DNA of 64,000 bases from Nitrospira sp. (lineage in GTDB: Bacteria > Nitrospirota > Nitrospiria > Nitrospirales > Nitrospiraceae): contig JAHBWT010000005.1 of NCBI GenBank assembly GCA_019636815.1, positions 1-64,000 on the forward strand, in the 5' to 3' direction. How positions within the stretch are numbered: position 1 is the first letter of the stretch; every line of letters starts with the position of its first letter. Below the pieces are notes generated by a model. That model made no database searches. It was not told the DNA's origin and saw only the letters and a list, made by a program, of their open reading frames with translations. The position numbers were made by a program, and so were the translations under genes. Of this stretch, positions 17,870 to 26,100 are shown one piece after another.

Positions 17870-18298
17870 ATGATGACAATGTATCAAGAATTTGCGACTG
17901 ATCTGAATCAATTGCTCAGCCGCGCACGCGCGGTGCGTATCACCGTGCCTGGCTACATGCCACTCTCGGTTGAGGAGATTGGATCCAGTGGAGACGGATA
18001 CCGGCTTGTGTCCTTGTGCCATTACGGCGAACAGAACGGCGACCTCATGCGAGATCCCGACATCGTGTTTCTGTTTCACAATGTACCCGATGGCGCGGCA
18101 GCCGAACCGGTGTCTTTTCGGAACGACTATTTGGGGATCGTTCAAGACGTCTATCGGTATGACGAGGCGGGCAGACGCACCCATGTCCTGCCCACGCTGA
18201 AACAGGAGTTGAAGGAGTTTGCCCGGGCTTGGTTTGCCACGCTCCGAGGTCAGGGATTCTTTGCAGCCACTGCCGTGCGAGAGATCCTGTCCCTGTAA
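17870..18298 (+). CDS. Conserved hypothetical ICE protein (DUF6908-like)
   Basis: 142 residues, MMTMYQEFATDLNQLLSRAR, preceded by a GAAAGGAAG ribosome-binding site. The pattern SLCHYGEQNGDLMRDPDIVF is typical of a small family of plasmid and ICE proteins of unknown role that I recall as DUF6908; this name is from memory and not checked. It is soluble, without membrane segments. Its position after another small ICE protein suggests a maintenance or regulatory function of the element. Confidence 0.7.
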   Translation: MMTMYQEFATDLNQLLSRARAVRITVPGYMPLSVEEIGSSGDGYRLVSLCHYGEQNGDLMRDPDIVFLFHNVPDGAAAEPVSFRNDYLGIVQDVYRYDEAGRRTHVLPTLKQELKEFARAWFATLRGQGFFAATAVREILSL

Positions 18299-18317
18299 TC
18301 TCGTCGATTCATGCAAG

Positions 18318-18343
18318 GGGCATGATCTGATCAGATCATGCCC
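18318..18343. repeat. Perfect 26-bp palindrome
   Basis: Two 13-base halves, GGGCATGATCTGA and its exact reverse complement, meet without a loop. It lies between the ends of two converging genes. No T-run follows on either strand in the direction needed for a classic terminator; an A-run lies to the right. It may terminate both transcripts or bind a dimeric protein. Confidence 0.5.
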
Positions 18344-18481
18344 TCATCAAAAAAGACAACCCTGACAGAATAGTGAACCGGTGAGGCTTACCGCTTTGTG
18401 CCGAGAAAGAGAAAGCTGTTCGACCTCTCAGACATGACGCCATAGGTGGGTGCTCGCCTCGCATCACGCTTCGGCTCAGCC

Positions 18482-18925
18482 CTAGTGAGTCTCTTCCAAC
18501 ATCTGAATCGTCGCTGCCTGAATTCTGACTTGACGGGGAGCCTCACTCTTCAACACCTGGACGAGCCCCGTGATGCGGACACGATCTCCATTGTGCGGCA
18601 GTAATTCCACCACGTGTGGATGACAGGTTCCCAACACTTCAACTGGTATGATCCCCGTTTCATCTTCGAGTAGGAAGGCGGCTCGACCATAGAGCAGACA
18701 TTTTGCGGGAGCAGATCGACCATTCGTGCGATCAAATGGGGAGAGCACCTGGAGGTCCTGTATCACACCCTCGACGGTCACGGCATGTTGTTGGTAGGAG
18801 AGGGCTTGTGGCGAGAACAAGGTCTGAATCGAGACGCGCTCTGGGTCACTAGCACTGACGCTGCTGACACTCAGTAGGAAACTCATCGTGAGCAGTCTTC
18901 TTATCGACCACGGCTGTACGGACAT
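18482..18925 (-). CDS. Secreted OB-fold-like protein 1
   Basis: 147 residues from MSVQPWSIRRLL, chosen because AGGAGG lies just upstream of this ATG; an upstream in-frame ATG at 18940 is possible. It has a signal peptide (about 1-26, ending VSAS). The mature part reads HAVTVEGVIQDLQVL, AAFLLEDETGIIPVEVLG and GDRVRITGLVQVL, the rhythm of an OB-fold like that of periplasmic YgiW/BOF or nucleic-acid-binding tOB domains. A CHP motif and a second Cys are present. It shares layout with the secreted protein at 19046-19510 on the same strand, suggesting duplication. Function unknown. Confidence 0.65.
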   Translation of the reverse strand: MSVQPWSIRRLLTMSFLLSVSSVSASDPERVSIQTLFSPQALSYQQHAVTVEGVIQDLQVLSPFDRTNGRSAPAKCLLYGRAAFLLEDETGIIPVEVLGTCHPHVVELLPHNGDRVRITGLVQVLKSEAPRQVRIQAATIQMLEETH

Positions 18926-19045
18926 GCATCCTCCTGCCATCCCAAGTATACCGCTCGCATTGGGAGACGAGCGGGCCCTTCCGTTCCCTCTCGTGGAGTT
19001 TTCAGCTCCTGCGAATGCTGAAAAGAAAAGAGATGTTCAATCTTG

Positions 19046-19510
19046 TTATGGGGTTCGTTCAAGCCACTGGAGGAGCCCTTCGGGCGGGTTGGGAGACTCT
19101 CGCGGTTGATTCGTGAACGAGACAAAAATGAGGGCATCAATCGGCTCCCCGCCGGCAAGGGTTTCCGGTACTATCGGTCCGCTGTTTCCAGGATCTCGTC
19201 CACAGGGTCCCTGAGCGATCACCGTGAGTCCCCCAGACTCGTCCTCCACGCGAATCTTATAAGCGGCTGCGAAACCGCACTTGGTCCAGTTCGGGACCTG
19301 AATAATGGATTGCACGACGCCTCGGATCCGTACGATTCGGAATTGATAGTGTCCGGGATCAGACAGAATCGCGTGAATGGAGGTCACGGCATACGAGTGC
19401 AAGGCAGGCGGTTTCGATCGCGGAACGAGTTGGGCGGGACTGACGCTTGTTGTCGCGACGGACAGCAGTACCATCAGCCCAGGGACGGCGTACCGTGTCA
19501 GGGTCTGCAT
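19046..19510 (-). CDS. Secreted OB-fold-like protein 2
   Basis: 154 residues from MQTLTRYAVPGLM (start at 19510 chosen so that the signal peptide, ending SPAQ, is N-terminal; extensions up to 19564 add non-signal sequence). The mature part has the OB-type pattern HYQFRIVRIRGVVQSI, YKIRVEDESGGLTVIAQG and a long loop before DALIFVSF. It resembles the neighbour at 18482-18925 in signal peptide, size and strand order RI.GVVQ / ..ED..G. The pair is probably one transcription unit, upstream copy first. No recognised role; a link to DNA transfer is not shown. Confidence 0.65.
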   Translation of the reverse strand: MQTLTRYAVPGLMVLLSVATTSVSPAQLVPRSKPPALHSYAVTSIHAILSDPGHYQFRIVRIRGVVQSIIQVPNWTKCGFAAAYKIRVEDESGGLTVIAQGPCGRDPGNSGPIVPETLAGGEPIDALIFVSFTNQPRESPNPPEGLLQWLERTP

Positions 19511-19685
19511 ACTCAGAGTATAGCGCGTCCAAATCGAGTGAGATCTTGCGAGTGAGGGGCCCAAAATCCTTCAACGTCGTGCGAGACAATGTTGGCCTAC
19601 CTAGTTTTGCCAGAGGCTCCACCGAACGGCCGATTTGGGCCGTTTCTGGCCTGCTCTGCTGATCTGGGGTCTTGGGTCCGTGGCG

Positions 19686-19801
19686 ACATGGGCACAATGT
19701 AAGACCGATTTTAAGAGGTTGTTAAGAGGGGGGGGGGCAGGATATGGCTGTTGCCCGTAGTTGTCTTACATTATGGGTTTATCGTATTCTTGTGCCCATG
19801 T
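19686..19801 (+). promoter_or_regulatory. oriT: Candidate origin of transfer (oriT)
   Basis: Dense repeats lie 110 bp in front of mobC-relaxase. Pair one: ACATGGGCACAA (19686-19697) with TTGTGCCCATGT (19790-19801), 12 bp perfect. Pair two: CACAATGTAAGAC (19693-19705) with GTCTTACATTATG (19763-19775), 12 of 13. The two left arms overlap, so the pairings are mutually exclusive. Between them lie a direct repeat TTAAGAGG (19711, 19722) and a run of ten G (19728-19737). Location and repeat structure fit an oriT of the MobP type; the nic site is not identified. Confidence 0.55.
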
Positions 19802-19910
19802 TTGCTGACACTCAAATCACCGGCCCCAGACGCTCCTCCGAGGACGAGAATCAGCCACAGGTCGGTGAGGGGAGTTGGGTGTCTCGATTTGGGCTGGTGC
19901 CGGTGAGCTG

Positions 19911-20462
19911 ATGGGGAAGCGGGCCAAACGCACGACCACGGTCACGGTGGATCTGGGGGAGTTGAAAGGACCCTGGCAGGCTTGGTGTCAGGCCCATGGC
20001 ATCACGCCGAGCCATGCCATCCGGAACGCCCTTCGGCAGGCCATGGACTGGAGAGCTACGCGGGCCACGGTGACTCGGAGTCACGTCATCCCAAAGCGAG
20101 AACGAGCGACCGCCCGCATGGAACTGAACCTGACGACCTCAGAGCTTGCTGCCCTGAAGAAGATAGCTAGTCACGAAGGCTATGTCCCGACGAAATGGGT
20201 GGTGGCGATGGTGCGCACCAAGTTGACCGGACAGCCGCAGGTCGGACAGCCGGAGTTGGAGACCTTGGCCCGGTCAAATCAGCAACTCCTCGCCTTGGGC
20301 AGGAACCTGAACCAGATTGCGAAAGTCTTGAATACCGCGCCTCAGAACCGACCCGCGTTTCGGGTCGAGGTGATCACCGAACTCTCCCGCGTGATCCAGG
20401 CCCATACGAAGAAGGTGTCCGATGTCTTACGCGGGACCGTGGAGCGCTGGCATCTCCAATGA
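19911..20462 (+). CDS. mobC: MobC-like relaxosome accessory protein
   Basis: 183 residues from MGKRAKRTTTVTVDL, with GGTGAG upstream of the ATG at 19911. The second half has the MobC signature: RMELNLTTSELAALKKIASHEGYVPTKWV followed by ELETLARSNQQLLALGRNLNQIAKVLN, where the NLNQIAK motif is diagnostic of MobC-type mobilisation proteins. The N-terminal third resembles a ribbon-helix-helix DNA-binding segment (VTVDLGELKGPWQAWCQ). It likely binds oriT and helps the relaxase open the strands. Its stop overlaps the relaxase start (ATGA), so the two are translationally coupled. Confidence 0.88.
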   Translation: MGKRAKRTTTVTVDLGELKGPWQAWCQAHGITPSHAIRNALRQAMDWRATRATVTRSHVIPKRERATARMELNLTTSELAALKKIASHEGYVPTKWVVAMVRTKLTGQPQVGQPELETLARSNQQLLALGRNLNQIAKVLNTAPQNRPAFRVEVITELSRVIQAHTKKVSDVLRGTVERWHLQ

Positions 20463-21442
20463 CTCCACCAACCAGCCACATCGACCAGAAGCTAGACGAG
20501 TGGGGGAGTCGGCTCTTCAATGTCTCAACGGAGACTCTCCCACGGCCGCGTCGCAGCACGCGCAGTCCTCTTGGCGCAGCCAAGCTTGTAAGTACCGGCG
20601 GTCGGTTGAGTAGCCGACAGGCTCGTACGAATTATGTGCGGCAGAAGTTACAAGCCATGGTCCGCCGTTCGCCACAAGTCGTGGTGAAACTCGTCCGGGC
20701 GCCGAAAGGGATGAAGGGCATCTCGAACAACCTCACGTACATTTCGCGTGATGGTCTTCTGGAGATCGAGGATCAAGACGGCCAGGTGATTCACGGGAAG
20801 GATGCCGTGGCCGATCTGAAAGCCGAATGGCGCGATGGCGGGATGCCGATTGCGGCGGATTCGACCATGCGCGATGCCTTTCATCTCGTCCTCTCCATGC
20901 CGACCCGCACCGATCCGCTCTCAGTCCAACGGGCGGCGCGTGACTTCGCCAAACGAGAGTTTGCAGGGTTTCAGTACGCGATGGTGCTCCACACCTTCGA
21001 GACCGATCCGGATCCACACCCCTCTCCGCATCCACATGTGCATCTGACGGTCAAAGCGGCGGGTCTCGATGGGATTCGGCTCAATCCAAGAAAGGCCGAT
21101 CTGCAACGTTGGCGCGAGGGGTTTGCGGAGGCGTTACGAGAGCATGGTATTGAGGCGACCACGACGAGTCGGATTCACCGCACCACGCACGAGCGGTGGA
21201 CGGTTCAGCATCTCCGTGATCGTACGACGCAGGCGAGGGTACTCGACCGTCAGAAACGAGTGACTGACACGCCGGGGAAACTGCGCGAGGTGATGCACCA
21301 TTACGAGCAGGTCATGAGAACGCTTGCACGATCTGATCGAGGCGAGGACCGCCAGCTGGCGACGGATCTGGTGCGCTATCTCGGGGGACGAGGCCGGATT
21401 CGGGAGACAGACAGGGATCGAGGGAAGGACCGTGAGCGATGA
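20459..21442 (+). CDS. MobP/VirD2-type relaxase, nuclease domain only
   Basis: 327 residues from the ATG that overlaps the mobC stop. The relaxase fold is visible at about 70-280: SNNLTYISRDG near the N-terminal part, a FHLVLSMP strand, and the metal-binding histidine triad in HPSPHPHVHLTVKA. It should nick oriT and pilot the strand into the T4SS. It is short and ends in a charged tail (RETDRDRGKDRER), with no helicase or primase domain. An LPD7-type domain often fused behind such relaxases is encoded separately at 32259-33359. Assignment as a relaxase is strong; the MOBP class is inferred from MobC partnership and the HxH motif. Confidence 0.92.
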   Translation: MTPPTSHIDQKLDEWGSRLFNVSTETLPRPRRSTRSPLGAAKLVSTGGRLSSRQARTNYVRQKLQAMVRRSPQVVVKLVRAPKGMKGISNNLTYISRDGLLEIEDQDGQVIHGKDAVADLKAEWRDGGMPIAADSTMRDAFHLVLSMPTRTDPLSVQRAARDFAKREFAGFQYAMVLHTFETDPDPHPSPHPHVHLTVKAAGLDGIRLNPRKADLQRWREGFAEALREHGIEATTTSRIHRTTHERWTVQHLRDRTTQARVLDRQKRVTDTPGKLREVMHHYEQVMRTLARSDRGEDRQLATDLVRYLGGRGRIRETDRDRGKDRER

Positions 21443-21597
21443 GAGGGGCCGATTAATCGAAAGATGCACAACAACGACCCCGAAGCCGGTTCAGACCGAC
21501 GGAGCCACGGCGCTTGCGTTTCCTCCGTGACGGCGCTACACTGAACACTGCCTGACATTCAGACAGTCTGATTATCTCACATATGGGTGGAGGCGTC

Positions 21598-21894
21598 ATG
21601 CCCGCAGAAACGAGCAAGGTTGGCAAACGAGGGGCGGTGGTGATTCCGGCCTCGCTGCGCCGCCGTTTCGGCATCACGGAGGGCTCGCTCGTAATTGCCG
21701 AGGAACGGGCTGAAGGCGTCCTGATTCGACCGGCTGCCGCTTTTCCCCTGGAGATGTACACCCCGGAACGGCAAGCGGAGTTTCTCCTCTCCAATGCAGT
21801 TGGCCCAAAGGACTATGCGCGAGCCAAAGAAGCCGTGCGGAAGATGGGCCTCGACGTCCGAAAAATCCCTCACTACAAGCCGGTTCGTTCCTAA
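21598..21894 (+). CDS. AbrB/VapB-type antitoxin
   Basis: 98 residues starting MPAETSKVGKRGAVVIPAS; an in-frame ATG at 21583 would add five residues. The swapped-hairpin AbrB/MazE DNA-binding motif is at residues 5-45 (VGKRGAVVIPASLRRRFGITEGS). The C-terminal half is helical and should wrap the toxin. It lies 3 bases before a PIN-domain gene, forming a VapBC-like pair. The pair sits between the relaxase and a DUF72 fragment and probably serves in element maintenance. Confidence 0.85.
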   Translation: MPAETSKVGKRGAVVIPASLRRRFGITEGSLVIAEERAEGVLIRPAAAFPLEMYTPERQAEFLLSNAVGPKDYARAKEAVRKMGLDVRKIPHYKPVRS

Positions 21895-21897
21895 TCC

Positions 21898-22299
21898 GTG
21901 GACCGGGTCTTTCTTGATGCCAACGTGCTGTTCTCTGCGGCCTACCGAGTCGAGACTCCTCTTCGCACGTTGTTTACAATGCCGCACACGCAGCTGGTGA
22001 CCTCTGCATATGCCTTGGAGGAGGCGAGGCGGAATCTCTCGTCAGGGCAGCAACAGGCAGAGTTAGAACGGTTGTGCCGCTCCGTCGAAGTGGTGTCGGT
22101 CTTGCCGGCACAGGGAGCGCTGTCGATCTTGGCAAAACTCCCAGAGAACGACCGTCCCATTCTGTGGGCGGCGATCAGTGTGCGTGCGACCCATTTGCTG
22201 AGCGGAGATGTCAAGGCGTTTGGTCGCCTGTATGGGCAGACCATCAATGGTGTCAGCATTATGCCACCAGCGGTCTATCTCAAAGGGCACCGAGGGTAA
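21898..22299 (+). CDS. PIN-domain toxin, VapC-like
   Basis: 133 residues from a GTG start 3 bases after the antitoxin stop. PIN features: VFLDANVLFSAAY with the first catalytic Asp near residue 7, a central Glu in ALEEARRNL, and the acidic pair near ENDRPILWAA and LLSGDVKAF. PIN domains are Mg-dependent RNases; VapC toxins cut tRNA or rRNA. The sequence is closer to the broader PIN family than to canonical VapC, so target and cognate specificity are open. Gene order antitoxin-toxin and tight spacing support a functional pair. Confidence 0.85.
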   Translation: MDRVFLDANVLFSAAYRVETPLRTLFTMPHTQLVTSAYALEEARRNLSSGQQQAELERLCRSVEVVSVLPAQGALSILAKLPENDRPILWAAISVRATHLLSGDVKAFGRLYGQTINGVSIMPPAVYLKGHRG

Positions 22300-22329
22300 T
22301 GGCATCGGTAGAGGGCGCGTGCACCAGAA

Positions 22330-22944
22330 TTCTCTGCTGGGCAAAGCAGACCTCTCTGGGGCACAAGCCAGCTCAATCCGCACTTTCTCGATGCCAATCC
22401 TTTTAATGATCTGGTGCTGACACCTTACCGAGAGGCGAAGTTTGAACCGCACACCGACCCTTTTCTCTTCGAGTTCCAACGGCATGGAATGTCGAGCGAG
22501 GAGTTCTGCTCACGACTCGATACCTTCTTCCTGCAACTCTCCAAGAACTTTCGCTACGCGGTTGAAATCCAAAATGCGGGACTCCTAGGCACGGAGTACC
22601 GCAAGGTCTTAGAGAGCCATGGTGTGGCTCATGTCTACAACCATTGGTCCTACATGCCTTCGTTAGCGGAGCAGCACTATCGCATGGAACGTTTCATGGC
22701 GCCCTTCACGGTTCTGCGTCTATTGACCCTGATTAAGATGTCTTATGAAGCGGCGAAGAATCGAGCGAAACCATACACCAAGATTGTGGAAGGACTCCCC
22801 GAGATGGGCCGAGACACCGTGGAGCTGGTGAAGAAAGCGCTGGAAGAGAAGCGGCAGGCGTACCTCTTGGTCAACCGCAGCGAAGGGAATGCGCCCTTGA
22901 CCATTCAAGCTCTCCGAAATGCGTTGCAGGCCGCTGAGACGTAA
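22330..22944 (+). pseudogene. C-terminal remnant of a DUF72 (YecE-like) protein
   Basis: A frame readable from about 22330 (WGTSQLNPHFLDANPFND) through to the stop at 22944 matches the second half of DUF72 proteins: FSLDTFFLQL-like segment, FRYAVEIQNAGLLG, GVAHVYNHWSYMPSL and a long C-terminal helix with KNRAKPYT. The N-terminal TIM-barrel strands with the usual start are missing, and the first ATG/CTG in frame (about 22414) lies mid-domain. It therefore looks like a truncated gene left next to the PIN toxin by a recombination event. An expressed C-terminal protein cannot be excluded. Confidence 0.7.
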
Positions 22945-23273
22945 GGACATTGAATGTGCCAACTCTGGCTTAAGAAAGAGCAGCAATTGGTGGGTGCATC
23001 TTTCTTTGCTCAGACATGTAAACCCTCCGCATCCTCTGACAAACCGCTGAATCAATAGATCGAGCCCCTTGATGAGATGCCGGGCGTTCTCTCGTCGCTC
23101 ACCAGAAGCCTTTCCGTTTTGCATACTCAAGGCTCAGAGAAGCTCCCCGAACGCAAGATATCGTCTAAATGCATGTTTTTCGAATTAAATTGTCAATAAC
23201 GGATAACTCCCTACCATTCTTCTGAGACGGCCTAGTCCATTGTTCATATAGCTAGTGATCCAAAAGGAACATC
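22945..23273. other. Intergenic region before the methylase gene
   Basis: About 330 bp. The second half (23150-23273) is AT-rich and probably contains the promoter of the restriction-modification gene. No gene seen; the only open frames are antisense shadows. Confidence 0.4.
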
Positions 23274-25598
23274 ATGGGTGATCCGAGCGCTATCGGACCG
23301 ACTCCAAGAATTAGCAGTATGGAGAAGCCTGATGCCTACTGCTCCGCCATTGCTGAGATTCTTAGCGTTCCTCAATTCAACAATGAATCTGACGTACGAG
23401 AAGATTTCTTGCTGCCGTTGCTCAAAGCCCTTGGGTATGCGAACTCGGGGAAGCACAAGATTGAAAGGAATATTCGCCTACACGTGCCGCAGCTGATCAT
23501 TGGAACCAAGAAGAAGTCTATGGAAACGTACAGCCCTGACTATGTGTTGAACGTGAATGGCATGAGAAAGTGGTTGATTGATGCAAAATCATCTACAGAG
23601 TCTGTTCTCGATATGCGGCACATTTCACAGGCGTATTCCTATGCGATTCACAAGGAAGTAAATGTTCCGTTCTTTTCTCTATGTAATGGAGAAGAACTCG
23701 CCCTCTTCAAGACAGCCGACCAGAACTATCAACCGATTGCTACGTTCAAGCGATATGAGTTGGACTATAGATGGCAGGAAGTATACGAAATGTTGTCAGT
23801 CGATGCCTTTAAAGTACGGCTGCAACTCATATCGAACCCTAGTGCTCCAGTCCCCTCCTCATCAGACCGTTCCAAATCCCCGAAGTGGGACGTACCCATT
23901 CAGAAGGTCATCATTCCTCGGAAACAGGCTTCTCCGATTCATGCCGGGACACACCCCTACTTCACTAAACGCGCTTGGAATGTTGTCAGGCAATATATCG
24001 AGCATTTCACTGATAAGGACGACGTTGTATTGGATCCATTTGGAGGAGCGGGGGTCACCACTATTGAGTCTGTCTTGGTTGGACGCAAAGCTGTTCATAT
24101 GGACATTAATCCAATTGCGAATTTTATGACTGAGGCGTTATTGGTCCCCGTTCCATTAGATCAATTTGGCAGAACCTTTGAAAAGCTTCTTTCACGCATC
24201 AAGTTAGTTATCCGTGACATCTACTCACAGTCCAATCCAAAACCTCAGCATTGGTACCCAAAGGACGTTAGGCTCCCCAAAGATGCCGATGTCGAATTCG
24301 TCCACGAATACTTTTCCCCACATCAACTTTCGTCTATGGCGTTTCTGCTCCATGAGATAAGGCGGATCGGTAATTCTGATCTCCAGAAAGTTTTTCTCCT
24401 CATCTTTAGCTCCACCCTAGTAAAGTGCAACGTCAGCTACCACAACACTGGGCGTGATCCAAAAGCAGGGGGAGGAGATGCCGGTTTTCTGAAATACTAT
24501 CGCTATCAAATTCCTCGTCATCGGTTTCCCGAACAGGATCCGGTTGTCGTCTTCACCAAAAAGTATGAGGCGATGTTCAAAGCAAAACGGGAAATAAGCC
24601 GATTTATCCAAGATCCTCAATGGGTTCGAAAACGGATCAATATTATTCAGGGGTCAGCGACAAGCCTAGACGGGATAGCAGATGAAAGTATTGACTATAT
24701 TTTTACTGACCCCCCGTACGGATCAAAAATTGCCTACCTAGACTGTTCTATCCTATGGAATGCCTGGCTTCAGTTATCCGTTACGAACAAGGAGTACGAG
24801 CAGGAAGTCATTTCTGGTGGGTTCATGAATAAATCAGATGAGGATTTCATTACTCTGTTGCAGCAGTCTCTCACTGAGATTCATCGGGTCCTCAAATCTG
24901 ACCGTTGGTTCAGCATTGTATTTGCCAGCGAAAATCCAAAATTTTGGCATGCGGTTCGAGACTATTGCATCAAGACCGGATTTGAGCATGTAAACACTGT
25001 GTGTCAACCATCGGATCGCAAGACAGTAAAAAAGAACCAGAATCCATTGACTGTGTTTCGCGGTGAACTAATTCTCAATTTCCGCAAACGAAAAAGCGGC
25101 AGGAATATTGTCGGAATAAAATCAGCCCTCCCTCCAAGGCAATATGTTCTGAACTCAGCCGAACTCACAATCGTCGCCGAAGGAGGCAAAGCTTCCATTG
25201 AGGACATTATGCAAGACCTTCTTCCCAAATTGTGGGAATCCGGTTTGCTTGGGGCAGTTTCCAATGAAATCGAAGATGTTACCGAGCTCTTGAAGGACTC
25301 GTTTGAATACGACAGGAAGAACGGTGTTTGGAAAATACCGCACAAAACTAAGATAGGGTCCCACATTCCACTTGAGTCACGGATAAAGTTTTATCTTTTA
25401 AGTTGTCTCAACAGAGCAAAGCTTGAGAAGCGGATGGTAACGATCGACGACATTGTGATGGAAGTTCTTCCGTTCCTTCGAAATGGAATAACGCCGAAGA
25501 ATCAAGACATCATTACCGAACTAAAAAAAGTCGCCTATAGTCGTGACGAGATGCACTGGGAGTTGCTGCCAAGCTTGCAATCTGAGTTTAGCTTTTGA
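23274..25598 (+). CDS. Restriction-type nuclease domain fused to DNA methyltransferase
   Basis: 774 residues; an alternative start is the Met at residue 16 (MEKPDAYCSA). N-terminal domain (about 20-190) resembles HsdR-N: EDFLLPLLKALGY, then SPDYVLN..WLIDAKSS, which fits a PD-(D/E)xK nuclease core, here D...DAK. A methylase domain follows: SAM-binding DPFGGAGVTTIE near 254-265 and catalytic DPPYG near 480, typical of N6-adenine/N4-cytosine methylases, with a long insert between. The C-terminal 200 residues could be a target-recognition or partner domain. One polypeptide with both activities recalls type IIG restriction enzymes or the modification half of a defence system. No separate hsdS or hsdR is nearby. 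Confidence 0.8.
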   Translation: MGDPSAIGPTPRISSMEKPDAYCSAIAEILSVPQFNNESDVREDFLLPLLKALGYANSGKHKIERNIRLHVPQLIIGTKKKSMETYSPDYVLNVNGMRKWLIDAKSSTESVLDMRHISQAYSYAIHKEVNVPFFSLCNGEELALFKTADQNYQPIATFKRYELDYRWQEVYEMLSVDAFKVRLQLISNPSAPVPSSSDRSKSPKWDVPIQKVIIPRKQASPIHAGTHPYFTKRAWNVVRQYIEHFTDKDDVVLDPFGGAGVTTIESVLVGRKAVHMDINPIANFMTEALLVPVPLDQFGRTFEKLLSRIKLVIRDIYSQSNPKPQHWYPKDVRLPKDADVEFVHEYFSPHQLSSMAFLLHEIRRIGNSDLQKVFLLIFSSTLVKCNVSYHNTGRDPKAGGGDAGFLKYYRYQIPRHRFPEQDPVVVFTKKYEAMFKAKREISRFIQDPQWVRKRINIIQGSATSLDGIADESIDYIFTDPPYGSKIAYLDCSILWNAWLQLSVTNKEYEQEVISGGFMNKSDEDFITLLQQSLTEIHRVLKSDRWFSIVFASENPKFWHAVRDYCIKTGFEHVNTVCQPSDRKTVKKNQNPLTVFRGELILNFRKRKSGRNIVGIKSALPPRQYVLNSAELTIVAEGGKASIEDIMQDLLPKLWESGLLGAVSNEIEDVTELLKDSFEYDRKNGVWKIPHKTKIGSHIPLESRIKFYLLSCLNRAKLEKRMVTIDDIVMEVLPFLRNGITPKNQDIITELKKVAYSRDEMHWELLPSLQSEFSF

Positions 25599-26100
25599 CG
25601 ATCACTGCACGTCACCTGCCGGGTTTGTGCGGGCAGCGCGTAGGCTCTTACGATTCGATGAGGATAATGGTAACAGGGGCTAAGAGTCTCTAAGGCTGTG
25701 AGCTCGGGCCTGATTTGTGTTGAACAGATACCCAAGGACTGTAGCCGGCGATGTTGTCTTGGTGACTGTCAGATTAAGTTCTAGCTTCTACATCTGAGTT
25801 CTTGCGGACGGTCCTCCGCCTGGAGGCTCAGGTGGTAAGTTCAAGCGATTGCTGAGGCCGTGAAGATTGCGAAATCGTTAGTCCGCAAAATCGATAGAAT
25901 TTGGCCCCCCAAACCATCGACATTCCGTTCTGCCAAGACTTGCCCTCCGTTATTAAACCAGAAGATAAGGAAATACTCGATGAACCCCCTTGAATGTCCT
26001 CTTATAGGTACCAACCGATTCCAGTCGCCCGACTCCAGCCTTCTCAATGAGCTCACAATAATCATTCATCTGCCTGTCACGGTTTCATGTCCAGGCTCAT
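25599..26100. other. Intergenic region between methylase and insertion sequence
   Basis: About 500 bp without a supported gene. An open frame near 25860-26120 is short and without a ribosome-binding site. The left inverted repeat of the insertion sequence begins at 26101. Confidence 0.4.

Noticed and set aside
18350-18360. A-run after the 26-bp palindrome as a Rho-independent terminator
   Set aside because: For the plus-strand transcript the tract is A, not T, and for the minus-strand transcript the T-run comes before the stem, so neither orientation fits.
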